Positions 46,096 to 56,492 of a DNA stretch of 64,000 bases are shown here, one piece after another (position 1 is the stretch's first letter; each line of letters starts with the position of its first letter). A program made the translations under genes and the position numbers. The stretch lies in contig NZ_JANBVS010000022.1 in assembly GCF_024586915.1 (NCBI RefSeq), positions 61,103-125,102 on the forward strand. The letters run 5' to 3'. The DNA comes from Bradyrhizobium sp. SRS-191. Lineage in GTDB: Bacteria > Pseudomonadota > Alphaproteobacteria > Rhizobiales > Xanthobacteraceae. The notes under the pieces were generated by a model. That model was not told where the DNA came from and searched no databases. It was given only the letters and a program-made list of their open reading frames with translations.

Positions 46096-46887
46096 ATGTC
46101 GGACCTCAACCGCAACTATGCTTCACCCTTTGGCCGGGTGGCCGGGCGCGCCGATGCCGCGACCGTCGACGCCGGTCTGCGCGCCTACATGCTGCGCATC
46201 TACAACTACATGAGCATCGGCCTGGCCATCACCGGCCTCGCGGCGCTGGGCGTCTACATGGCGTCGGTGACCGGCGATCCGGCGGCGGGCGTGTTCAAGT
46301 TCGGCAACGCCTATCTGACGCAGTTCGGCTACGCGATGTTCGTGAGCCCGCTGAAGTGGCTATTCATCCTGGCCCCCCTGGTCATGGTGTTCGCGATCTC
46401 GGCCGGCATCAACCGCCTTGCGCCGTCGACCGCGCAGATCCTGTTCTGGGTGTTCTCGGCCTTGATGGGCGTGTCGCTGTCGTCGATCTTCCTGGTGTAC
46501 ACCCACACCTCGATCGTGCGTGTGTTCTTCATCACCGCGGCGACGTTCGGCGCGCTCAGCCTGTACGGCTACACGACCAAGCGTGACATGACGGGCATGG
46601 GCTCGTTCCTGTTCATGGGCCTGATCGGCATCGTGCTGGCGAGCCTCGTGAACCTGTTCCTGGCGAGCTCGATGCTGCAGTTCATCGTCTCGGTGATCGG
46701 CGTGTTCGTGTTCGCCGGCCTGACCGCCTGGGACACGCAGCGCCTGAAGAACGAGTACATCTACGGCTACGCCTCCGCGGGCGGCGACATCGCCGAGCGC
46801 GCAGCGATTACCGGCGCCCTGTCGCTGTACTTGAACTTCATCAACCTGTTCACGCTGCTGCTGCAGCTGCTCGGACAGCGCGACTGA
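46096..46887 (+). CDS. Bax inhibitor-1 family membrane protein (YbhL-like)
   Basis: 263 residues with seven hydrophobic helices. The conserved helix pair SALMGVSLSSIFLVYTHTSI and the acidic AWDTQRLKNEYIYG near the C-terminus are typical of BI-1/YccA/YbhL. Such proteins are pH-gated calcium leak channels in some bacteria. Monocistronic, with a structured leader and a strong terminator. Confidence 0.95.
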   Translation: MSDLNRNYASPFGRVAGRADAATVDAGLRAYMLRIYNYMSIGLAITGLAALGVYMASVTGDPAAGVFKFGNAYLTQFGYAMFVSPLKWLFILAPLVMVFAISAGINRLAPSTAQILFWVFSALMGVSLSSIFLVYTHTSIVRVFFITAATFGALSLYGYTTKRDMTGMGSFLFMGLIGIVLASLVNLFLASSMLQFIVSVIGVFVFAGLTAWDTQRLKNEYIYGYASAGGDIAERAAITGALSLYLNFINLFTLLLQLLGQRD

Positions 46888-46913
46888 TCCAACGGCTCGA
46901 GCGAGCGACCTTC

Positions 46914-46945
46914 AAAGCCCCGGCCTCCGCGCCGGGGCTTTTCGT
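46914..46945 (+). terminator. Terminator after the Bax-inhibitor gene
   Basis: AAAGCCCCGGC (46914-46924) pairs perfectly with GCCGGGGCTTT (46931-46941), followed by TCGTTT. Confidence 0.85.
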
Positions 46946-47164
46946 TTGGGGCACCCTGCAGGCGGCGGGGCTGTCGCGACGAACAATCCTAGCAGTTGGT
47001 TTACTCCGTCATGCCCGGCCATGACGATGTGGAGACGGACGGCGCACCGCTCCGATCGCCAAATGCGATAGCCCCCTCTCCACGCGGGCTGCATCCCTGC
47101 ACGGCAGACCGGAGCCATGTTCGGCGGAGGTTGAACGGCTTTCGCGCGCTGGTATGTTCCGGCC

Positions 47165-47692
47165 ATGTCCAGCATTGAAATCCGCCCGACGGCCGAGGCC
47201 GACCTTCCCGCCATCACCGCGATCTACGGCCAGGCCGTCCGCGAGGGTACCGCCACGTTCGAGCTGGACCCGCCGGATCTGGCGGAAATGACCCGACGCT
47301 TTCGGGCGCTGAGCGACGGCGGCTTCCCCTATTTCGCCGCCCTGCTGGATGGGGAGGTGGTGGGCTATGCCTATGCCGGGCCTTACCGGCCGCGGCCCGC
47401 TTATCGCTTCACGGTCGAAAACTCGGTCTACCTCGCGCCGGCCAGCCAGCGCCGCGGCATCGGGATGCGGCTGATGCGGACGCTGATCGAGGCGTGCGAG
47501 ATCAGAGGCTTCCGCCAGATGATCGCGGTCATCGGCGACTCCGCCAATGCCGGCTCCGTCGGCCTGCATACGGCTTGCGGCTTCCAGATGATCGGCACCC
47601 ATCCCAGCGTCGGCCTGAAATTCGGCCGCTGGCTCGATACCGTCATGATGCAACGTCCGCTCGGGAGCGGCAGCAACGACATCCCGGCTTAG
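47165..47692 (+). CDS. GNAT acetyltransferase (phosphinothricin acetyltransferase-like)
   Basis: 175 residues: EIRPTAEADLPAITAIYGQAV, the acetyl-CoA motif ASQRRGIGMRLMRTL, and ANAGSVGLHTACGFQMIGT followed by FGRWLDTVMMQR, all typical of the Pat/Bar/YncA group that acetylates amino groups of phosphinothricin or methionine derivatives. The actual substrate is unknown. No operon partner; the next gene is convergent. Confidence 0.88.
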   Translation: MSSIEIRPTAEADLPAITAIYGQAVREGTATFELDPPDLAEMTRRFRALSDGGFPYFAALLDGEVVGYAYAGPYRPRPAYRFTVENSVYLAPASQRRGIGMRLMRTLIEACEIRGFRQMIAVIGDSANAGSVGLHTACGFQMIGTHPSVGLKFGRWLDTVMMQRPLGSGSNDIPA

Positions 47693-47720
47693 GTCGCGCC
47701 GATCGACCGGGAGCGCCGGC

Positions 47721-48086
47721 TCAGACCAGCGCAGGCTTCGGCGCGATCACCAGCAGCACGCGCTCCAGCTCATGGCCGCGGCGCAGGATCAGGCCGGTCG
47801 CCGAGATCACGCTGTACATGCCCTGCTTGCGCGCCAGCCGCGGGTCCTTCTCGATGCGGTAGAGCGGCACCTCGGATGCGCGGCGGAAGACGGAGAACAC
47901 GGCGCGGTCGCGCAGGAAGTCGATCGAGTAGTCGCGCCACTCACCGTCGGCGACCATGCGGCCGTAGAGATTGAGGATGCGGTTCAGCTCGAGGCGGTCG
48001 AACGTCACCCGGGTCGGCGCTGCGGCCGCGTTGCGCGCCGCCGCGCGGTTCTCGCTGGGGTCGGCATCCTCCGGGGTGAGGTTCAT
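47721..48086 (-). CDS. DUF2794 domain-containing protein
   Basis: A 121-residue soluble protein. After an Ala-rich start it has VTFDRLELNRILNLYGRMVA, WRDYSIDFLRDRAVFSVFRR and a basic core (YRIEKDPRLARKQGMY), the DUF2794 profile of alphaproteobacteria. Function unknown. AGGAGG 6 bases before the ATG (48086) is the strongest ribosome-binding site I noticed in the window. The longer upstream frame overlaps the RNA candidate and has no ribosome-binding site. Confidence 0.88.
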   Translation of the reverse strand: MNLTPEDADPSENRAAARNAAAAPTRVTFDRLELNRILNLYGRMVADGEWRDYSIDFLRDRAVFSVFRRASEVPLYRIEKDPRLARKQGMYSVISATGLILRRGHELERVLLVIAPKPALV

Positions 48087-48252
48087 GAGCGTCCTCCTGT
48101 CATCTGTGTGACATGATCGCGCCAACCGGTGAAAGCCGCAAGGGGCGGTTTTCGTTATCGAACTTGGCAGCGTCTTTGGCAGCTTCTGCGACGAACGCGA
48201 GTTCCGCGAACACGCAAGCGTCACGGGATCGTTAGCGGAATCATAATCGCGC

Positions 48253-48422
48253 CGTGTTTCCGCCCAGGGACTGCCCCCGACGTTAGGCATAAGATTCGTG
48301 TGCGTTGGCCCGGTCCTTTCGGTTCCGGATTCCTCAGCCCCCAGCCCCCCGGGGTCGTCAGGATCGGGTCTATTCACAAGTAAAGGCAAAGGGCCAACGC
48401 AAGTTGGTCCTTTTGCTTTTTT
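48253..48422 (+). ncRNA. Candidate small RNA with intrinsic terminator
   Basis: About 170 bases end in a textbook terminator without any preceding gene on the plus strand. GCGTTGGCCC (48302-48311) is perfectly complementary to GGGCCAACGC (48391-48400), which is also the 5' half of the terminator stem. The RNA can therefore fold either as a long closed rod or with the terminator, but not both. The C-rich region between could form an imperfect inner stem. No match to tmRNA, SRP RNA or a tRNA was seen. Confidence 0.45.
48388..48422 (+). terminator. Terminator with GCAA tetraloop
   Basis: AAAGGGCCAAC (48388-48398), loop GCAA, GTTGGTCCTTT (48403-48413; one G-T pair), followed by TGC and six T. 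It could also serve the minus-strand DUF1223 transcript, since TTTGCCTTT follows the stem on that strand. Confidence 0.75.
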
Positions 48423-48543
48423 GGCGTGAGCTCGCGCGAGATGCTGCGACGCGCGTGCGCCCTGGACCCGGCGAGTCGCGCCGTGGATCAAGTTGTCTTG
48501 CAAGCCGTCTTGCAGGCCGTATGAAGGTGAGCGGCGAAGAGGC

Positions 48544-49338
48544 TCAGCGCTCGGGAGCGCGCGTCGTCGCCGAAGTCCGGGTGAGAAATGGCAGGTCCGA
48601 GCGGGCCGCGCCGAGCATCAGGCCGGGCCGGTCCCGGCTGCCGTCCTGGACATAGACGACGGCGCCGTCGACGCCCTCTCGGGCGATCTTCTCGAGCGGG
48701 ACGCTCCAGCTGGCAGACGCTCCGTTCCAGTCACCCAGCTTCATCAGACCGCGAACGACGTTATAGTAGGTCAGCTCGCGCCCGCCATTCTCGCCGCGCG
48801 CGACCTGGATCGGAACGACGCGTGAGATCGAGCAGACCCAGACCTCACCGTGCCTGCGCGGCGCGTGCTCGTCGGCCGCCGCGACCGACACGGTCAGCTC
48901 CTGGCCTTCGATCGACAGGCTGACCGGCACCGACATCACGGCGCCGCCTCGGCCGGTCTCTTCGATGGCGCCCTCGATCGCCTCGCGATCGCTGCCGATC
49001 ACATGCACGGCACCGTTGACCACGGCCTGCGGGGTGTAGACCTCACGATCGCCCCGCGCCCGCGAATAAGCGCGCTGCCGGGCCGTGAAGCGGGAGTCGG
49101 CCAAGGTGTCCTTCCAGCCGAGATAGTCCCAATAATCGATCGGCAGAGACAGGGTGATCACGGAGGGGTCGCGGGAGAGGTCGCCGAGCAGCTTGTCGGC
49201 CGGCGGACAGGACGAGCAGCCTTGCGACGTAAAGAGTTCGATCACCGCACGGGGATCGGCGGCAGCCGGCCGGACGAAGGCAATGACCGCACAGACACCA
49301 AGCGCCGCGCGCGACCACCACGACATCTGTCCACTCAT
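48544..49338 (-). CDS. DUF1223 family secreted thioredoxin-like protein
   Basis: 264 residues. A signal peptide (ALGVCAVIAFVRPAAA) is followed by a thioredoxin-like region with the family signature ELFTSQGCSSCPPADKLL, then LPIDYWDYLGWKDTLAD and YTPQAVVNG. The CSSCPP motif suggests a redox or metal-related periplasmic role, but the function of DUF1223 is unknown. Start uncertain: 49338 (MSGQMSWW) is used; 49326 or a longer form from 49386 are possible. Confidence 0.85.
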   Translation of the reverse strand: MSGQMSWWSRAALGVCAVIAFVRPAAADPRAVIELFTSQGCSSCPPADKLLGDLSRDPSVITLSLPIDYWDYLGWKDTLADSRFTARQRAYSRARGDREVYTPQAVVNGAVHVIGSDREAIEGAIEETGRGGAVMSVPVSLSIEGQELTVSVAAADEHAPRRHGEVWVCSISRVVPIQVARGENGGRELTYYNVVRGLMKLGDWNGASASWSVPLEKIAREGVDGAVVYVQDGSRDRPGLMLGAARSDLPFLTRTSATTRAPER

Positions 49339-49419
49339 CGCCACTGTCCCGTCTGGACCACCGTCCGCTGCGCGCTCGCGCGCCATCACATCCGCGATGC
49401 CGTCCTCGTAGTTAATAAA

Positions 49420-49463
49420 CCGAAAATGCAAAGGAGGCGGCCCTTGTCATAGGCCGCCTCCTT
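49420..49463 (-). terminator. Terminator after acnA
   Basis: On the minus strand AAGGAGGCGGCC pairs with GGCCGCCTCCTT (12 bp; 49431-49442 with 49452-49463), followed by TGCATTTTCGGTTT. It lies just beyond the acnA stop and before the DUF1223 gene. Confidence 0.65.
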
Positions 49464-49515
49464 CATCACCCGCTACTCACTTCAGAGTGAGCCAAACTGT
49501 CGCATCGCGCTTTGG

Positions 49516-52236
<2,721 letters not shown>

Positions 52237-52260
52237 GCGTGGGAATCCCAATTGATCTGT

Positions 52261-52277
52261 ATACCCCGAGGGGGTAT
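52261..52277 (-). promoter_or_regulatory. Hairpin in the acnA leader
   Basis: ATACCCC-GAG-GGGGTAT (52261-52277) is a perfect 7-bp stem with a 3-base loop, ending about 25 bases before the acnA ATG. It could affect ribosome access; no classical Shine-Dalgarno lies between. Confidence 0.45.
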
Positions 52278-52346
52278 TTAAGAACCGTCAGCGCGAGGCG
52301 CCGGATGGCTTGCAGCGGGCGATTGTGTGCTGCATCAAGGTCGGGC

Positions 52347-52365
52347 TTATAGAAGCTTTCTAACT
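52347..52365. promoter_or_regulatory. ICE-like (Irr) box in the acnA-ccmA divergent region
   Basis: TTATAGAA (52347-52354), GCT, TTCTAACT (52358-52365): TAGAA/TTCTA form perfect inverted halves around three bases, close to the iron control element TTTAGAA-N3-TTCTAAA bound by Irr in Bradyrhizobium. It is about 110 bases from acnA and 95 from ccmA, so it could regulate either. Confidence 0.45.
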
Positions 52366-52459
52366 GCGTCGCTACAGAGACAATCAAGTCTCGACGTGGC
52401 ATCACCCACAAATTCTCACACGCTAGCCATCAATTTCGTAAGGGCTGTCACCACGCGCC

Positions 52460-53071
52460 ATGCAGCTGTCTCCAAGACTGATCGGGCACGACGTCAGATG
52501 CGTGCGTGGCGGCCGCGAGGTGTTCTCTAGCCTTGCCTTCGAGGCGCGCGCGGGCGAAGCGCTGGCGGTGACGGGGCACAATGGCGCAGGCAAGACCTCG
52601 CTGCTGCGGCTAATCGCAGGGCTCTTGCTGCCGGCCGGCGGCACCATCGCGATCGAGGGCGGCGAGGGTGAGCTGACGGTGCCGGAGCAGGCGCATTATC
52701 TCGGCCACCGCGACGCGCTGAAGCCGGCGCTCAGCGTGCGCGAGAATCTGACGTTCTGGGCCGATTTCCTCGGCGGCGGAATGACGCGGCCGATCCCGGA
52801 TTGCCTCGCCGCCGTCGGCATCGCCCACGCCATCGACCTCCCCGCCGGCTATCTCTCCGCCGGCCAGCGCCGCCGCCTCTCGCTGGCACGCCTGCTCGCG
52901 GTGCCGCGCCTGCTGTGGCTGCTCGACGAGCCCACCGCTGCGCTCGACGTCGCGGGCCAGGCGATGTTCGCAGGATTGATGCGCGAGCATCTCGCTGGCG
53001 GCGGACTGATCGTGGCAGCCACGCACGGGCCGCTCGGCATCGACACGCGCGAGCTGCGGATCGGAAGCTGA
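52460..53071 (+). CDS. ccmA: Heme exporter ATP-binding protein CcmA
   Basis: 203 residues with Walker A GHNGAGKTSLLRLIAG, the CcmA-type signature LSAGQRRRLSLARL and Walker B LWLLDEPTAALD. It forms the CcmABC(D) complex, which releases haem-loaded CcmE for cytochrome c maturation. Separated from ccmB by about 207 bases that contain a palindromic repeat. Confidence 0.96.
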   Translation: MQLSPRLIGHDVRCVRGGREVFSSLAFEARAGEALAVTGHNGAGKTSLLRLIAGLLLPAGGTIAIEGGEGELTVPEQAHYLGHRDALKPALSVRENLTFWADFLGGGMTRPIPDCLAAVGIAHAIDLPAGYLSAGQRRRLSLARLLAVPRLLWLLDEPTAALDVAGQAMFAGLMREHLAGGGLIVAATHGPLGIDTRELRIGS

Positions 53072-53115
53072 GCTGATGTTGATGGGACAGGCAATTTTTC
53101 ACCGCGGCATCGGTG

Positions 53116-53222
53116 CGCCCCCCTCCCCCTTGCGGGGAGGGGTTGGGGGTGGGGGTCCCAGCAAAGACTCCCCGTGTGGACCCCCACCCCCGACCCCTCC
53201 CCGCAAGGGGGAGGGGAGCGCA
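53116..53222. repeat. Palindromic repeat between ccmA and ccmB
   Basis: About 105 bases: CCCTCCCCCTTGCGGGGAGG on the left and CTCCCCGCAAGGGGGAGGGG on the right, with inner GGGGGTGGGGGTCC / GGACCCCCACCCCC arms. A near copy lies inside the pseudouridine synthase gene at 57989-58096. It sits in the middle of the ccm operon without ending it. Confidence 0.8.
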
Positions 53223-53278
53223 GCGACCTCGGAGCCGCAGCGTCGGTCCCAAGCATTTCTCGCCAAGGCCCGCCCCGC

Positions 53279-53947
53279 ATGACCGCCCTCGGCGCCCTCA
53301 TCCGCCGCGACATCCGGATCGCGCTGCGCATCGGCGGCGGTGCGCTGATCGGCGTGCTGTTCTTCCTCACCGTCGTCGTGCTGATGCCGTTCGCCGTCGG
53401 GCCGGACCTCGCCCTGCTCACCCGGCTCGGCCCGGCGATCCTCTGGCTCGGCGCCCTGCTCGCCAGCCTGCTGACGCTCGACCGCCTGTTCACCGCCGAC
53501 CACGAGGACGGCTCGCTCGACCTGATCATCATGAGCCGGACACCGCTGGAGCTCGCCTGCGCCGCCAAGGCGCTGGCGCATTGGCTGGCCGCAGGCCTGC
53601 CGCTGGTGATCGCCACGCCCGTCCTCGGCCTGCTGCTCAACCTGGATGCCACCGCAACAGGCGCCGTCGCGCTGACCCTGCTGGCCGGCACGCCGGCCCT
53701 GACCTTCATCGGCATGATCGGCGCGGCGCTGGCGGTGACCATGTCCCGCGGCGGCCTGCTGCTCGCCGTTTTGGTCCTGCCGCTGTCCATTCCAGTCCTG
53801 ATCTTCGGCGTCGCGGCGTCGCAGGCGGCCATCGTCGGTCCGCTGCCGTTCGGCGCGCCGTTCTCGATCCTGTGTGCGCTGTCGCTGGTCAGCTTCGTGA
53901 TCGGCCCGTTCGCGGCTGCAACCAGCCTGCGCAACGGCCTGGACTAA
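53279..53947 (+). CDS. ccmB: Heme exporter permease CcmB
   Basis: 222 residues, six hydrophobic helices: LGALIRRDIRIALRIGGG start, DHEDGSLDLIIMSRTPLEL, MIGAALAVTMSRGGLLLAVL, and the end FAAATSLRNGLD. Membrane partner of CcmA. The ATG at 53279 gives the usual N-terminus; the frame upstream is the translated repeat and was rejected. Confidence 0.95.
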   Translation: MTALGALIRRDIRIALRIGGGALIGVLFFLTVVVLMPFAVGPDLALLTRLGPAILWLGALLASLLTLDRLFTADHEDGSLDLIIMSRTPLELACAAKALAHWLAAGLPLVIATPVLGLLLNLDATATGAVALTLLAGTPALTFIGMIGAALAVTMSRGGLLLAVLVLPLSIPVLIFGVAASQAAIVGPLPFGAPFSILCALSLVSFVIGPFAAATSLRNGLD

Positions 53948-54039
53948 CGGAACACCGGCGGGGTTTGACCATGATCAACTCTTGGCCAGCCGTGCCGTGC
54001 TGATGGACTGCAACCGCTTCCGCCTTTAACAAGGTTTTC

Positions 54040-54816
54040 ATGTCGCTGATCGACCTCGCCAATCCCACCCGGTTCCTTGCGCTCACGGCGCGGCTGCTGC
54101 CGTGGCTGGCGCTGGTCACCGTCGTGCTGCTCGGCGCCGGCCTGTACCTGTCGGCACTAGCACCTGACGATTACCAGCAGGGCGCGACCGTCAAGATCAT
54201 GTTCATCCACGTGCCCAATGCGTGGCTGTCGATGTTCGTCTGGGGCGTCATGAGCATCGCCTCGCTCGGCACCCTGGTATGGCGCCATCCCCTCGCCGAC
54301 GTCGCCGCCAAGGCCGCCGCCCCGATCGGCGCCAGCTTCACTTTTCTCGCGCTGCTGACCGGCTCGCTGTGGGGCCGGCCGATGTGGGGCACCTACTGGG
54401 AGTGGGACGCGCGGCTGACCTCGGTGCTGATCCTGTTCCTGATGTATCTCGGCCTGATGGCGCTGTGGCGCTCGGTCGAGGACCCCACGCGCGCCGCGCG
54501 CGCCGCCGCCGTGCTGACGCTGGTCGGCGCGATCAACCTGCCGATCATCAAGTTCTCGGTGGACTGGTGGAACACGCTGCACCAGCCAGCCTCGGTGATG
54601 CGGATGGGCGGCCCGGCGCTCGACAAGTCGTTCCTGATCCCGCTGCTGGTGATGGCGATCGGCTTCTCGTTCCTGTTCATCACACTGCATGTCGCGGCCA
54701 TGCGCAACGAGATCCTGCGCCGCCGCGTGCGCAGCCTGCAGATGATGCAGGCCCGTGCCTACCAGGGCAATGCGCCGGCGAGCGGTGCCACCAGCCAGAT
54801 CGTGGGAGCGGCCTGA
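54040..54816 (+). CDS. ccmC: Heme transporter CcmC
   Basis: 258 residues, six helices, with the tryptophan-rich haem-handling motif WGRPMWGTYWEWDARLTS (about 111-128) and conserved histidines in KIMFIHVPNAWLSM and WWNTLHQPAS. It attaches haem to CcmE. About 90 bases after ccmB. Confidence 0.97.
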   Translation: MSLIDLANPTRFLALTARLLPWLALVTVVLLGAGLYLSALAPDDYQQGATVKIMFIHVPNAWLSMFVWGVMSIASLGTLVWRHPLADVAAKAAAPIGASFTFLALLTGSLWGRPMWGTYWEWDARLTSVLILFLMYLGLMALWRSVEDPTRAARAAAVLTLVGAINLPIIKFSVDWWNTLHQPASVMRMGGPALDKSFLIPLLVMAIGFSFLFITLHVAAMRNEILRRRVRSLQMMQARAYQGNAPASGATSQIVGAA

Positions 54817-54817
54817 C

Positions 54818-54997
54818 ATGGATCTCGGCCCCTACACCTCCTTCATCGCGACCTCCTATCTCGCCGCCGCGCTGGTGGTGGTGCTCCTGATCACCTGGAT
54901 CACCATCGACTACCGCACCCAGAAGGCGCGGCTGCGCGCGCTCGAGGAGAGCGGCATCAGCCGCCGCTCCGGCCGCGCCGCCACGGACATGCAATGA
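54818..54997 (+). CDS. ccmD: Heme exporter protein CcmD
   Basis: A 59-residue single-helix protein: MDLGPYTSFIATSYLAAALV, then the basic YRTQKARLRALEESG, which is the CcmD signature. It helps release holo-CcmE. It starts one base after ccmC and overlaps ccmG by 4 bases. Confidence 0.93.
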   Translation: MDLGPYTSFIATSYLAAALVVVLLITWITIDYRTQKARLRALEESGISRRSGRAATDMQ

Positions 54998-55590
54998 CCG
55001 ACCAGACCGCTCCCGAAGCCGCGCCGCGCCGGCGCTCGCTGTTGATGCTACTGCCGCTCGTGGTGTTTCTCGGGCTGGCCGCGCTGTTCTGGTTCCGGCT
55101 TGGCAATGGCGATCCCTCGCGAATCCCCTCGGCGCTGATCGGCCGCCCTGCGCCGGCGACGCCGCTGCCGCCGCTGCCCGAGCTCGCCAAGGACGGCGGC
55201 GCCGTGCCCGGACTCGATCCCGCCGTGCTCAAGGGCAAGGTCAGCATCGTCAACGTCTGGGCGTCCTGGTGCGTACCCTGCCACGACGAGGCGCCGCTGC
55301 TGGTCGATCTCGGCCGCGACAAGCGCTTCCAGATCATCGGCATCAACTACAAGGACGCCGCCGACAACGCCCGCCGCTTCCTCGGCCGCTACGGCAATCC
55401 CTATGACGTCGTCGGCGTCGACGGCAACGGCCGCGCCGGCATCGAATGGGGCGTCTACGGCGTGCCCGAGACCTTCGTCGTCGGACGCGAGGGCACCATC
55501 GTCTACAAGCTGGTCGGCCCGATCACGGCGCAGAACATCGACGCGGTGCTGAAGCCGGAAATCGAGAAGGCGCTGAAGGCGGGGAGTTAG
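54994..55590 (+). CDS. ccmG: Thiol:disulfide interchange protein CcmG/DsbE
   Basis: 198 residues: one N-terminal membrane anchor (LLMLLPLVVFLGLAALFWF), then a periplasmic thioredoxin domain with WASWCVPCHDE (redox Cys pair) and the cis-proline YGVPETFVV. It reduces apocytochrome c CXXCH motifs before haem attachment. ATGA overlap with ccmD. ccmE, ccmF and ccmH are not in the window. Confidence 0.97.
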   Translation: MTDQTAPEAAPRRRSLLMLLPLVVFLGLAALFWFRLGNGDPSRIPSALIGRPAPATPLPPLPELAKDGGAVPGLDPAVLKGKVSIVNVWASWCVPCHDEAPLLVDLGRDKRFQIIGINYKDAADNARRFLGRYGNPYDVVGVDGNGRAGIEWGVYGVPETFVVGREGTIVYKLVGPITAQNIDAVLKPEIEKALKAGS

Positions 55591-55665
55591 TTCGCTTGCT
55601 GTGAGCCGTTAGTTTCTCGTCATTGCAAGTGGACGTGACTGCCGAGCTCGTGCAACGACCGACGG

Positions 55666-55789
55666 TGTCGTCCCGGCCTTGAGCCGGGACCCATACTCCG
55701 CGGCCGTCGTGGTGGGCAAGATGTTAACGACGCGCCTGCCCCAAACTCAAGCCTGTGGTTCTGGGTCCCGGCTCAAGGCCGGGACGACA
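55666..55789. repeat. Dispersed inverted repeat, GTCGTCCCGG family
   Basis: TGTCGTCCCGGCCTTGAGCC at the left (55666 on) pairs with GGCTCAAGGCCGGGACGACA at the right (to 55789). The left arm is followed by GGGACCCATACTCCGCGG, exactly as in the copy at 62357. It separates the convergent ccmG and yciB stops. Confidence 0.85.
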
Positions 55790-55805
55790 TCAGAGTTTGC
55801 CGCAA

Positions 55806-56408
55806 CTACCCCTTGCTCACATCCCCTTCCGCGGCATCGCTGGCTTCCAGCGAGGCCGGGTCGAGGTGGTAGCGCTTGATCAGCGGCATCTGGGCGATGG
55901 CGAAGATCATGGTCAGCGGCAGCACGCCGAAGGCCTTGAAGCCGACCCAGAAATCCGTGGTCTGCGTGCGCCAGACAATCTCGTTCAGCACCGCCATCGC
56001 GGCGAAGAACAGCGCCCAACGGAAGGTGAGAATGCGCCAGCCCGCAGGTGTCAGATTGAACATCTGATCGAACATGATCGCGATGAAGGAGCGGTTGAAC
56101 AGCAGCCCGCCGCCGAGCACGGCCGCGAACAGGCCGTAGATGATGGTCGGCTTCACCTTGATGAAGGTCTCGTCGTGCAGCACCAAGGTCAGCGTGCCGA
56201 ACACGATCACGACGACGGCGGTGACCAGCGCCATCAGCGGAATGTGCCGCGTCACGACATAGGACGCGATCAGCGCCGCGATGATCGCGACCATGAAGGC
56301 GCCGGTCGCGGCGAACAGATTGAACTTGGCATTGACGAAGAAGAACACGATCAGCGGGCCGAGCTCGGTGGCCAGCTTGAACAGCGGATGCGGCTGGGTC
56401 TTGTCCAT
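55806..56408 (-). CDS. yciB: Inner membrane septation protein YciB (IspZ)
   Basis: 200 residues with five to six helices: LATELGPLIVFFFVNAKF, LHDETFIKVKPTIIYGLFA, SFIAIMFDQMFNLTPAGW and RTQTTDFWVGFKAFGVLP are family hallmarks. Required for normal envelope or septum formation in other bacteria. Downstream of ftsY on the same strand. Confidence 0.95.
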   Translation of the reverse strand: MDKTQPHPLFKLATELGPLIVFFFVNAKFNLFAATGAFMVAIIAALIASYVVTRHIPLMALVTAVVVIVFGTLTLVLHDETFIKVKPTIIYGLFAAVLGGGLLFNRSFIAIMFDQMFNLTPAGWRILTFRWALFFAAMAVLNEIVWRTQTTDFWVGFKAFGVLPLTMIFAIAQMPLIKRYHLDPASLEASDAAEGDVSKG

Positions 56409-56492
56409 TCCATGTCCTGTTGGCTGTCGTCAGCGGCGACGCAGCTGATCCCGTCGTCTTCGATGCCACCGCGCCGGAGCGGCGCGGCCGCG

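Larger units (their letters stand above)
48087..48543. other. Intergenic region with an RNA candidate
   Basis: A 457-base stretch without a protein gene between the 5' end of the DUF2794 gene and the 3' end of the DUF1223 gene. It holds a possible promoter (CATAAT at 48242-48247, poor -35), a structured segment and a clear terminator (48388-48422). The rest (48423-48543) shows no gene or repeat. Confidence 0.6.

Noticed and set aside
48242..48247. CATAAT taken as a -10 box for the RNA candidate
   Set aside because: No acceptable -35 box lies 16-18 bases upstream, so I did not list it as a separate promoter.
53174..53278. An upstream extension of ccmB beginning MWTPTPDPSPQGGG
   Set aside because: This is the translated palindromic repeat. 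The conserved CcmB N-terminus begins at 53279.
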